Shown here in pieces: positions 24,974 through 32,438 of a stretch of DNA of 64,000 bases (its first letter is position 1; the number at the start of each line of letters is the position of its first letter). Location of the stretch: the NCBI GenBank assembly GCA_944321965.1, contig CALUNH010000009.1, forward strand, positions 1 to 64,000. Direction: 5' to 3'. Both the position numbers and the translations under genes were made by a program. Origin of the DNA: an uncultured Alistipes sp. GTDB lineage: Bacteria > Bacteroidota > Bacteroidia > Bacteroidales > Rikenellaceae. A model generated the notes under the pieces. It made no database searches. It saw nothing but the letters and a program-made list of their open reading frames with translations, and had not been told where the DNA came from.

Positions 24974-26005
24974 ATGGAATTGTCGAAAGATCATATCGAA
25001 CGCCTGCGGGAACTGCTTGCGCGTCCCGCGCAGCGTATCGTCATCCTCTCCCATACCAATCCCGACGGGGATGCCGTCGGATCGTCCCTTGCCTGGGCCG
25101 AGGTGCTCCGCGGGATGGGACATGCGGTGACGTGCATCGTCCCGAACAAATACCCCTATTTCCTCGACTGGATGCCCGGCATCGAGGAGGTCGTGGTCTT
25201 CAAGACCGACACCGAAGGACGCGCGGCGCGTGCCGTTTCCGAGGCCGACATTCTCTTCTGCCTCGATTTCAATGCCGTTTCGCGTCTGGAGATCCTCAGC
25301 GATACGATCGAGGCCAATACGACGGCCGTGCGGGTGCTGATCGACCACCACCTCTCTCCCGACGCGGGGTTCGATCTGGTCTTCTCGCATCCCGACTCGT
25401 CGAGCACCTGCTTTCTGGTCTATTGCCTGATCGAAGCCCTTTTCGGCACGGAGGCCATCACGCGGCGCATGGCCGAGTTGCTCTACGTCGGGATGATGAC
25501 CGATACGGGGAACTTCGCCTTTTCGTTCCTCACGCCGGAGCTGTTCCGGGCCGTGGCGGTGCTGGTCGAGAAGGGGATCCGGATTCCCGACATCCACAAC
25601 AGCGTCTACAATGCCTACACCGAAGGTCGTGCGCGGCTGTTCGGTTACGCCATCAACCGCAAAATGGAGTTGATTCAGGACGGGACCGTGGCGTACATGT
25701 CGCTGCTGGAGAGTGAGATGCGCCGCTTCCAGTTCCAGCAGGGCGACAGCGAGGGATTCGTGAACTACGCCCTGACGATCAAGAAGGTCAAGATGTCGGC
25801 GATGTTCCTGGCCCACCGCAAGTTCATCCGCGTGTCGCTGCGTTCGCGCGGCGACGTGGACGTGAATCTCTTCGCCCGCAAATACTTCAACGGCGGCGGG
25901 CACAAGAACGCCGCGGGCGGGAAGTCTTTCGTTTCGATGCGGGAGACCATCGACCATTACGTGCGTTCCGTTGCGGAGTTCGCGGCCGAAGGGCATCTGG
26001 GCTGA
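24974..26005 (+). CDS. DHH/DHHA1 phosphoesterase, NrnA-like
   Basis: 343 aa. Metal-binding motifs of the DHH family are in order: SHTNPDGDA (D31, D33), CLDFN (D98) and the namesake DHH at 124-126. The DHHA1 substrate-binding motif NGGGHKNAAGG is near the C-terminus. NrnA-type enzymes degrade nano-RNAs and dephosphorylate pAp in the cytoplasm; cyclic-dinucleotide hydrolysis is an alternative for relatives. Three starts are possible (24788, 24959, 24974). 24974 leaves a normal leader after the TATCTTTG element. The LysR gene follows after 5 bases. Confidence 0.88.
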   Translation: MELSKDHIERLRELLARPAQRIVILSHTNPDGDAVGSSLAWAEVLRGMGHAVTCIVPNKYPYFLDWMPGIEEVVVFKTDTEGRAARAVSEADILFCLDFNAVSRLEILSDTIEANTTAVRVLIDHHLSPDAGFDLVFSHPDSSSTCFLVYCLIEALFGTEAITRRMAELLYVGMMTDTGNFAFSFLTPELFRAVAVLVEKGIRIPDIHNSVYNAYTEGRARLFGYAINRKMELIQDGTVAYMSLLESEMRRFQFQQGDSEGFVNYALTIKKVKMSAMFLAHRKFIRVSLRSRGDVDVNLFARKYFNGGGHKNAAGGKSFVSMRETIDHYVRSVAEFAAEGHLG

Positions 26006-26010
26006 GCATC

Positions 26011-26898
26011 ATGGACGATTTCCGCCTCAAGGTCTTCATCACGGCGGCGCGGACGCTGAGTTTCACGCGCACGGCCGAGCAGCTCTGCATCTCGCAACCG
26101 GCCGTCAGCAAACACGTCGGAGAACTGGAATCCCGTTACGAAGTGCAGCTTTTCACACGTCGTGGCAGCCGTCTGGAGTTGACCGAGGCGGGGCGCACGC
26201 TGCTCGCATCGGCCGAACGGGTGGCCGACGACTACCGGCGCCTGGAGTACGAAATGAGCCTCTGCACGGGCCAGACCGAGGGAGAACTGCGTCTCGGGGC
26301 CAGTACGACCATTGCGCAGTACCTGCTGCCGCCGATTCTGGCGCGTTTTACGGCGCGTTTCCCGAAGGTGCGGGTTTCGCTGCTCTCGGGCAACAGCGAG
26401 CAGGTCGAACAGGCGTTGGGCGACCATGCCATCGACCTGGGGCTGGTCGAGAGCGTCAGCCGCCGCCAGGGGCTTCACTACACGCCGTTCCGGGCCGACG
26501 AACTGGTGCTGGTGGCGCGCCCGGGCGGGAAGTACGCCCGCACGGAGTCGGTAACGCCCGAAGCGTTGTGCCGGATCCCGCTGGTGCTGCGTGAGAACGG
26601 TTCCGGAACGCTGGAGGTGATCACCGCGGCGCTGGCCGACCGAGGGATCCGCCTTTCGCAACTGAATGTCGTGCTGCGGCTCGGTTCGACGGAGGGGATC
26701 AAGGGTTTCGTGCGCCACAGCGACGCGATGGCGATCGTTTCGGCCTTCTCGGTGGTCGACGAACTGCGCAGCGGGGCCCTGCGGATCGTGGATCTGGAGG
26801 GTCTGACCCTGCTCCGCGATTTCGTTTTCGTGCACAACGAGGCGCATCCGGCGCGTCTGGTGCGTCAGTTCCTGGATTTCGTCCGGGCCGGGTTTTGA
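26011..26898 (+). CDS. LysR-family transcriptional regulator
   Basis: 295 aa. A canonical N-terminal winged HTH is seen (VFITAARTLSFTRTAEQLCISQPAVSKHV at 8-36, then LFTRRGSRLELTEAG), followed by a periplasmic-binding-protein-like effector domain starting ELRLGASTTIAQYLLP. It probably controls the downstream YeiH-type transporter: a perfect palindrome with LysR-box geometry lies between the two genes. The two are co-oriented rather than divergent, and it starts 5 bases after the DHH gene. The effector is unknown, possibly a sulfur-containing or organic anion. Confidence 0.9.
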   Translation: MDDFRLKVFITAARTLSFTRTAEQLCISQPAVSKHVGELESRYEVQLFTRRGSRLELTEAGRTLLASAERVADDYRRLEYEMSLCTGQTEGELRLGASTTIAQYLLPPILARFTARFPKVRVSLLSGNSEQVEQALGDHAIDLGLVESVSRRQGLHYTPFRADELVLVARPGGKYARTESVTPEALCRIPLVLRENGSGTLEVITAALADRGIRLSQLNVVLRLGSTEGIKGFVRHSDAMAIVSAFSVVDELRSGALRIVDLEGLTLLRDFVFVHNEAHPARLVRQFLDFVRAGF

Positions 26899-26905
26899 CT
26901 GCGTT

Positions 26906-26920
26906 ATAACCTGCGGTTAT
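26906..26920. promoter_or_regulatory. LysR-type operator palindrome
   Basis: ATAACC-TGC-GGTTAT is a perfect inverted repeat with the LysR T-N11-A geometry. A further half-site ATATAAC follows at 26924-26930. It lies 8 bases after the regulator and 80 bases before the transporter start. Confidence 0.6.
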
Positions 26921-26999
26921 TTCATATAACGATTTCTTGTTTCATATTTCAGGGAAAGGTGCGATCTTTGCGTCCGGAAAAATAAAAAGTTATTCTGAT

Positions 27000-28085
27000 A
27001 TGCTGGAAAAAGGCAACCGGGCCAATACGCTCCACGGAATTCTTCTGATCGCACTCTTTTCGTTCGCAGCCTTCTACATCGCCGAAATCCCCGTCGTCAA
27101 GCGGCTTTCGTTCAGCCCGCTGATCGTCGGTATCGTGCTGGGAATGCTCTACGCCAACAGCCTGCGCAACAAACTTCCCGAGACATGGGTCCCGGGCATC
27201 AGGTTCTGCACGAAACAGGTGCTGCGCTGGGGCATCATCCTCTACGGTTTCCGGCTGACGCTGGCGCAGGTTGCGGCCGTGGGAATCCCGGCCGTGGCGG
27301 TTGACCTGGTGGTCGTGACGGTCACGATCCTGGGGGGCGTGCTGCTGGGGCGCCTGCTGAAGATCGACCGCGATACGGCGCTGATGACCTCCACGGGCAG
27401 CGCCATCTGTGGGGCCGCCGCCGTCCTGGGTGCCGAACCGGTGGTGAAGTGCGAAGGCTACAAGACGGCGATTGCCGTCTCGACGGTGGTGATCTTCGGC
27501 ACGCTCTCGATGTTCCTCTACCCGGTGATGTACCGCACGGGGCTGCTCGACGGCATGACCGATACCGAGGTGGCGATCTATACGGGCAGCACGCTGCATG
27601 AGGTGGCGCATGTCGCCGGAGCGGGCAACGCCATGGACCCTACCGATTCGCTGGGCATCGCCGCAACGGCCACCATTACGAAGATGATCCGCGTGATGAT
27701 GCTGGCTCCGGTGCTGGTTGTGATGAGCTTCGTGCTGGCCGGACGGCGCCGCCGGGAGGCTGCTGCCGCACAAGGCGCCAAGGCGGAGAAGAGCCGGATC
27801 ACGATTCCGTGGTTCGCCTTCGGATTCATCGCGGTGATCTGCCTCAATTCGCTGCTGCAGTCGCTGCTGGGGGTGGCGAGCGTGCGGGAGATTCCGCTCA
27901 ACGGCACGATAGAGTATATCGATACCTTCATGCTGACGATGGCCATGACGGCCCTGGGCACCGAGACGAGCCTCGACAAGTTCCGCCAGGCGGGAGCCAA
28001 ACCCTTCGTGCTGGCCGGACTGCTCTACGTGTGGCTGGTGGTGGGAGGTTACTTCCTGACGAAATACCTGGTGGGTGTGTTGTAG
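27000..28085 (+). CDS. YeiH-family putative sulfate exporter / transporter
   Basis: 361 aa with about ten hydrophobic helices. Family hallmarks are FSPLIVGIVLGMLYANS, LRWGIILYGFRLTLAQV, STGSAICGAAAVLGAEPVVK and GSTLHEVAHVAGAGNA. It is an inner-membrane protein annotated as a sulfate-exporter family on homology grounds; in YeiH-type proteins the substrate is not firmly established. The ATG at 27000 follows a weak -7 element (GATCTTTG at 26963-26970). The frame could start at 26937, but that lies upstream of the promoter. Likely controlled by the adjacent LysR protein. Confidence 0.85.
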   Translation: MLEKGNRANTLHGILLIALFSFAAFYIAEIPVVKRLSFSPLIVGIVLGMLYANSLRNKLPETWVPGIRFCTKQVLRWGIILYGFRLTLAQVAAVGIPAVAVDLVVVTVTILGGVLLGRLLKIDRDTALMTSTGSAICGAAAVLGAEPVVKCEGYKTAIAVSTVVIFGTLSMFLYPVMYRTGLLDGMTDTEVAIYTGSTLHEVAHVAGAGNAMDPTDSLGIAATATITKMIRVMMLAPVLVVMSFVLAGRRRREAAAAQGAKAEKSRITIPWFAFGFIAVICLNSLLQSLLGVASVREIPLNGTIEYIDTFMLTMAMTALGTETSLDKFRQAGAKPFVLAGLLYVWLVVGGYFLTKYLVGVL

Positions 28086-28110
28086 GGTGGAAACGGTCGG
28101 CATGACAAAC

Positions 28111-28148
28111 GCGGTCCGTGGGTGAAAACCCGCGGACCGCATTTTTTT
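28111..28148 (+). terminator. Rho-independent terminator after the YeiH-type gene
   Basis: GCGGTCCGTGGGT pairs with ACCCGCGGACCGC (one mismatch) around a GAAA tetraloop, followed by seven T. Confidence 0.92.
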
Positions 28149-28215
28149 CGGGGGCTTTTCGGCCTTTTCCCGGACCGTTGTCGTTCCGAAATCCTGCCCT
28201 TTCGTTCGGGGAGGT

Positions 28216-28785
28216 TCAGTCGATGCGCGGGAGTTCGGGACGCTCGTGCTCGGAGTAGCGCAGGACCCGTTCGCGGATGAAGTCGGCGAAACGGCGCGCC
28301 TCGTCGTCGGAGAGTGCTCCGGGACGGCTCATCAGCACCAGTCGGTGATGCTGGAAAGGGCGCCGGAACGAAGGGTGGATGTATTCGTGGGGGTTGGCGG
28401 CGAATCCCAGCCGCTCGTAGAAGTGGAGCCGCCGGATCGAAATCTCGTCCTCGGGCGGGTCGATCTCCAGAATGACGCGGCGCCCCTCGCAGAAGGCCGC
28501 CAGGGCCCGGGAGCCGATGTTCTGCCCGCGCAGGAGGGGCGATACGGCGAGGTGTTCGACATAATGGAATCCGTCGCCCCGCCAATGGAAGAGGATCCCG
28601 GCGAAGCGGCCGTCGCAGCGGATGGCGTCGGCTTCGAAAAGGGGGTCTTCGAAGGCGCGGTCGTAATCGCAGCCGTTCCAGCGTTCGCAGGCGGGGAAGG
28701 CGTTTTCGTAGAGTTCCCAGGCTTCGGACCACGCTTCGTCGAGGCGGGAGCGGAAGGGGATGAACTGGATTTTCGGTTCCGACAT
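28216..28785 (-). CDS. GNAT-family N-acetyltransferase
   Basis: 189 aa. The acetyl-CoA-binding motif A region is VEHLAVSPLLRGQNIGSRAL (near 76-95), with the R/Q-x-x-G-x-G/A pattern, then FYERLGFAANP typical of GNAT motif B. The acceptor substrate is unknown. The frame extends to 28905, but MSEPKIQF at 28785 is chosen because a promoter-like TATCTTGT lies just upstream on the minus strand. It is divergently transcribed from the GH2 gene. Confidence 0.8.
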   Translation of the reverse strand: MSEPKIQFIPFRSRLDEAWSEAWELYENAFPACERWNGCDYDRAFEDPLFEADAIRCDGRFAGILFHWRGDGFHYVEHLAVSPLLRGQNIGSRALAAFCEGRRVILEIDPPEDEISIRRLHFYERLGFAANPHEYIHPSFRRPFQHHRLVLMSRPGALSDDEARRFADFIRERVLRYSEHERPELPRID

Positions 28786-28972
28786 GTTTTTCGATTTTGC
28801 GACAAGATACGTCAAATTTTCGAGACCGCCAATCCGGATCCCGACTCCATACAAGAGCTCCGGGAGCGCTTTTTTCTGAAGAATCCGTGCCAAACGTGTT
28901 CTCAAATCCCGAAAAGAGCAAAAAGTGCTATCTCTTGATGAAAAAGTTTTATCGTTTTTAGCGGTTTCGTTG

Positions 28973-28980
28973 TAAGTTTG
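28973..28980 (+). promoter_or_regulatory. -7 promoter element of the GH2 gene
   Basis: TAAGTTTG fits TAnnTTTG, 38 bases before the ATG at 29019. Confidence 0.55.
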
Positions 28981-29018
28981 TGTGAAAATAAACTATTCAA
29001 CGAAACCTTAGAAACGAC

Positions 29019-30866
29019 ATGATTGACAAATTGATGCCCAGTTTGAAGCGGGCCGTGTGCCTGCTTTTTCCCACCGCCGCTCTGTTGTCGGCGATGCCGG
29101 GTCTGGCCCAGTGGCGGCCGGCCGGCGAACGGATCCGCACGGCGTGGAGCGAACAGCTCGACCCGGAGCACGTTTTGCCGGAGTATCCGCGGCCGCAGCT
29201 GGTGCGCGGCGATTGGCAGAACCTGAACGGACTCTGGAACTACGCCATCCTGCCGCTGGGCGAGCAGCCTGCGGCGTGGGAGGGTGAGATTCTGGTTCCG
29301 TTTGCCGTGGAGTCGTCGCTCTCGGGGGTCGGGCGCCGGGTGGGTGCCGACCGGGAGTTGTGGTACGAACGCACGTTCACGGTCTCCCCGAAATGGACCG
29401 GGAAGCGGGTGCTGCTCCACTTCGGGGCCGTGGACTGGCGGGCCGACGTGTGGGTCAACGGCGTGAGCGTCGGGACGCATACGGGCGGCTTCACACCGTT
29501 CGAATTCGACATCACCGGAGCGCTGAAAAAGGGCGGCAACACGTTGCGGATCCGGGTCTGGGACCCCACGGACGAAGGACCCCAGCCGCGCGGCAAGCAG
29601 GTCAACAACCCCGAGGGGATCTGGTATACGCCGGTGACGGGCATCTGGCAGACGGTTTGGCTCGAAGCGGTCCCGCAGCAGTATGTGCGCGGCGTGAAGA
29701 CGACGCCCGACCTTGACCGGAAGCTCTTCCGGGTCGAGACCGACCTTTGCGGAGCGCAGCCCGGCGACCGGGTGGTGGTCCGGCTCTTCGACGGGGAGAC
29801 TGCGGTTGCCGAAACCGAGGCGCTGAGCGGCGCTCCGGCGGAACTCCACCTTCCGGAACCGAAACTCTGGAGCCCCGATTCGCCGTTCCTTTACGATATG
29901 AGCATTGCGCTGGTGCGCAACGGTCGCACGCTGGACGAGGTCCGGAGCTATGCGGCGATGCGGAAGTTCTCGACGGGCCGCGACCGTTCGGGGGTCATGC
30001 GCCTGCTGCTCAACAACCGTCCGCTGTTCCAGTTCGGGCCGCTGGACCAGGGCTGGTGGCCCGACGGCCTCTATACGGCGCCGACGGACGAGGCGCTGGC
30101 CTTCGATGTGGTGAAGACCAAGGAGTTGGGCTACAACATGATCCGCAAGCACATCAAGGTGGAACCGGCCCGCTGGTACTGGCATTGTGACCGCCTGGGG
30201 ATGATCGTCTGGCAGGACATGCCGAGCGGCGACCAGGCCGACCGGATGCCGCAGTGGCAGAACAAGCGTTACTTCACGGGGGAGGAGAAGCACCGTTCGG
30301 CGCTTTCGGAGCAGTATTACCGCAAGGAGTGGCGGGAGATCATCGACTGCCTCTATCCGTTCCCGTCGATCGGCGTATGGGTTCCCTTCAACGAGGCGTG
30401 GGGACAGTTCAAGACCGTCGAGATTGCCGAATGGACCAAGGCTTACGACCCCTCGCGGCTGGTGAATCCGGCCAGCGGCGGCAACCACTACCTGACGGGC
30501 GACCTGCTCGACCTGCACAACTACCCGGCTCCGGAGCTTTATCTCTATGACCACAACCGCCCCACGGTGCTGGGTGAATACGGCGGTATCGGGCTGGTGC
30601 TGGAGGATCACCTGTGGGAGCCCGACCGGAACTGGGGCTACGTGCGTTTCGACACCCCGAAGGCCGTGACCGACGAATACGAACGTTATGCGGAGATCCT
30701 CTCGAAACTGATTCCGAACGGTTTCTCGGCGGCGGTCTATACGCAGACGACCGACGTGGAGATCGAGGTCAACGGACTGATGACCTACGACCGCAAGGTG
30801 ATGAAGGTGGAGCCCGAGCGGATCCGGGCGATCAATACGCGGATCTGCCATTCGCTCGACGAATAG
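29019..30866 (+). CDS. Glycoside hydrolase family 2 enzyme (beta-glycosidase), secreted
   Basis: 615 aa. A signal peptide (about 1-30, cleaved after GLA) precedes the GH2 sugar-binding jelly-roll (NLNGLWNYAILPLG, FHFGA-type VDWRADVWVNG, GGFTPFEFDIT) and an immunoglobulin-like domain. The TIM barrel follows with the acid/base E459 in VPFNEAWGQ and nucleophile E520 in VLGEYGG. The family includes beta-galactosidases, beta-glucuronidases and beta-mannosidases; the substrate is not decided here. It is shorter than LacZ and lacks the last LacZ domain. It has its own promoter and terminator and is not next to susC/D genes, so it is probably a stand-alone periplasmic enzyme. Confidence 0.88.
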   Translation: MIDKLMPSLKRAVCLLFPTAALLSAMPGLAQWRPAGERIRTAWSEQLDPEHVLPEYPRPQLVRGDWQNLNGLWNYAILPLGEQPAAWEGEILVPFAVESSLSGVGRRVGADRELWYERTFTVSPKWTGKRVLLHFGAVDWRADVWVNGVSVGTHTGGFTPFEFDITGALKKGGNTLRIRVWDPTDEGPQPRGKQVNNPEGIWYTPVTGIWQTVWLEAVPQQYVRGVKTTPDLDRKLFRVETDLCGAQPGDRVVVRLFDGETAVAETEALSGAPAELHLPEPKLWSPDSPFLYDMSIALVRNGRTLDEVRSYAAMRKFSTGRDRSGVMRLLLNNRPLFQFGPLDQGWWPDGLYTAPTDEALAFDVVKTKELGYNMIRKHIKVEPARWYWHCDRLGMIVWQDMPSGDQADRMPQWQNKRYFTGEEKHRSALSEQYYRKEWREIIDCLYPFPSIGVWVPFNEAWGQFKTVEIAEWTKAYDPSRLVNPASGGNHYLTGDLLDLHNYPAPELYLYDHNRPTVLGEYGGIGLVLEDHLWEPDRNWGYVRFDTPKAVTDEYERYAEILSKLIPNGFSAAVYTQTTDVEIEVNGLMTYDRKVMKVEPERIRAINTRICHSLDE

Positions 30867-30888
30867 GGAGGGCTTTTTCTTTCTGTAG

Positions 30889-30922
30889 AACGACGGACCG
30901 GAGCAATTCCGGTCCGTCGTTT
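30889..30922 (+). terminator. Terminator after the GH2 gene
   Basis: AACGACGGACCGGA pairs with TCCGGTCCGTCGTT (14-bp perfect stem), with T-rich sequence beyond. Confidence 0.85.
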
Positions 30923-31050
30923 GGTGTTTTTCGGGCATTCCGGAGAATTCCCGGGGCGGCGGGATCTTGGCGTTTTCGGGGACCGGGCTTTGAACGAATA
31001 GGGTTTTTTGTTATTTTTACGGATGAATCTACGACCGGACCGAGAATCTT

Positions 31051-32337
31051 ATGACTTCAAAGAAAATTTCCCCGCTTTCGTGGGTCCCGACGGCCTACTT
31101 TGCGATGGGGCTGCCGTTCATCATGCTCAACCTGGTAGCCCCGATCATGTTCAACGACTTCGGCATCAGCGATACGCAGGTGGCGTTCTGGACCTCGCTT
31201 CTGATCCTTCCGTGGTCGCTCAAACCCTTCTGGAGCCCGTTGCTGGAGATGTACCGCACGAAGAAGTTCTTTGTTGTGACGACGCAGCTTCTTTCGGGCG
31301 TCTCGCTGGCTCTGGTGGCCATGACGCTTCCCCTGCCGGATTTCTTCCCGTATGCGGTGGCGATCATGGCGGTGCTGGCCTTCAGCGGCTCGACGCACGA
31401 CATCGCACTCGACGGACTCTATATCCAGGAGCTTTCGAAGACCCAGCAGGCGCAGTATATCGGCTGGCAGGGGGCCTTCTACAACATCGCCAAGGTGACG
31501 GCGATGGGCGGGCTGGTCTATCTGGCGGGGGTTCTGGAGACGCACGTCGGGGTTCTCTATGCCTGGATGATCATCATGGGGGCGAGCGGGGTGCTGTTGT
31601 TCCTGCTGGGCCTCTACCATGCGCGGATCCTGCCTTCGGGCGGTTCGGCCACGGCGCAGGCCGGCAGCAACCTCCGCGAGACGATGCGTGAAACGTGGTC
31701 GGTTTTCCGGCTCTTCTTCCAGAAGCGCTTCATCTGGATCTACATCGCATGGATCTTCTTCTACCGGTTTGCCGAGGGGCTGGTCATCAAGATCGTGCCG
31801 CTGTTCCTCAAGGCTCCGCTTGCCGAGCAGGGCCTTGCCCTGACCAAGAACCAGATCGGCATCTACTACGGAACGGTGGGCGTGGCGGCCTTCGTTATCG
31901 GATCGATTCTCGGGGGTTACTTCATCTCGTGGCGCGGATTGCGGAAATCGATCTTCCCGCTGTGCTGCATCTTCAACATTCCGTTTGCGGTCTATGCGCT
32001 TCTGGCGTGGCTGCAGCCCGGGAATCCGGTGCTGGTCTGCGCGGCGATCGTCTTCGAGTATTTCAGCTACGGATTCGGATACGTCGGTCTGACGCTCTTC
32101 ATCATGCAGCAGGTGGCGCCGGGCAAGCACCAGATGGCCCACTACGCCTTCGGGACGTCGCTGGCGAACCTCGGCGTGATGCTTCCGGGCATGATCAGCG
32201 GGGCGATCAGCGACTCGATCGGCTATCAGTCCTTCTTCCTGTGGTCGCTGCTGGCCACGATCCCGGCCTTCCTGCTGACCTGGAAACTCCCCTTTTCGTA
32301 CGATTCCGAGGGCAAAGCGATTTCGAAAGGGGCCTGA
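31051..32337 (+). CDS. Major facilitator superfamily transporter (AmpG-like)
   Basis: 428 aa, about twelve membrane helices. The N-terminal part (TAYFAMGLPFIMLNLVAPIMF, DTQVAFWTSLLILPWSLKPFWSPLLE) and the DIALDGLYIQEL segment are typical of the AmpG/PucC-like MFS branch found in Bacteroidota. AmpG members import anhydro-muropeptides for cell-wall recycling, but many Bacteroidota relatives carry sugars, so the substrate is open. It faces the PUL across a bidirectional terminator and could import released sugars; that is only inference. Confidence 0.82.
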   Translation: MTSKKISPLSWVPTAYFAMGLPFIMLNLVAPIMFNDFGISDTQVAFWTSLLILPWSLKPFWSPLLEMYRTKKFFVVTTQLLSGVSLALVAMTLPLPDFFPYAVAIMAVLAFSGSTHDIALDGLYIQELSKTQQAQYIGWQGAFYNIAKVTAMGGLVYLAGVLETHVGVLYAWMIIMGASGVLLFLLGLYHARILPSGGSATAQAGSNLRETMRETWSVFRLFFQKRFIWIYIAWIFFYRFAEGLVIKIVPLFLKAPLAEQGLALTKNQIGIYYGTVGVAAFVIGSILGGYFISWRGLRKSIFPLCCIFNIPFAVYALLAWLQPGNPVLVCAAIVFEYFSYGFGYVGLTLFIMQQVAPGKHQMAHYAFGTSLANLGVMLPGMISGAISDSIGYQSFFLWSLLATIPAFLLTWKLPFSYDSEGKAISKGA

Positions 32338-32384
32338 CCGAGGAATCTGACCGAGGGGCTTGACCGGTCGGAGGTATATGGAAA

Positions 32385-32415
32385 ACGGCGGTCCGGAGAG
32401 ATTCCGGACCACCGT
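32385..32415. terminator. Bidirectional terminator between the MFS gene and the PUL
   Basis: ACGGCGGTCCGGA (32385-32397) pairs with TCCGGACCACCGT (32403-32415), one mismatch, between convergent genes. Confidence 0.8.
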
Positions 32416-32438
32416 CTGTTTTCGGGCGGAGGGGCCGC

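Noticed and set aside
26949..28142. A 397-codon minus-strand frame opposite the YeiH-type transporter
   Set aside because: Rich in His/Arg/Gln with no hydrophobic structure; it is the complement of a membrane-protein gene.
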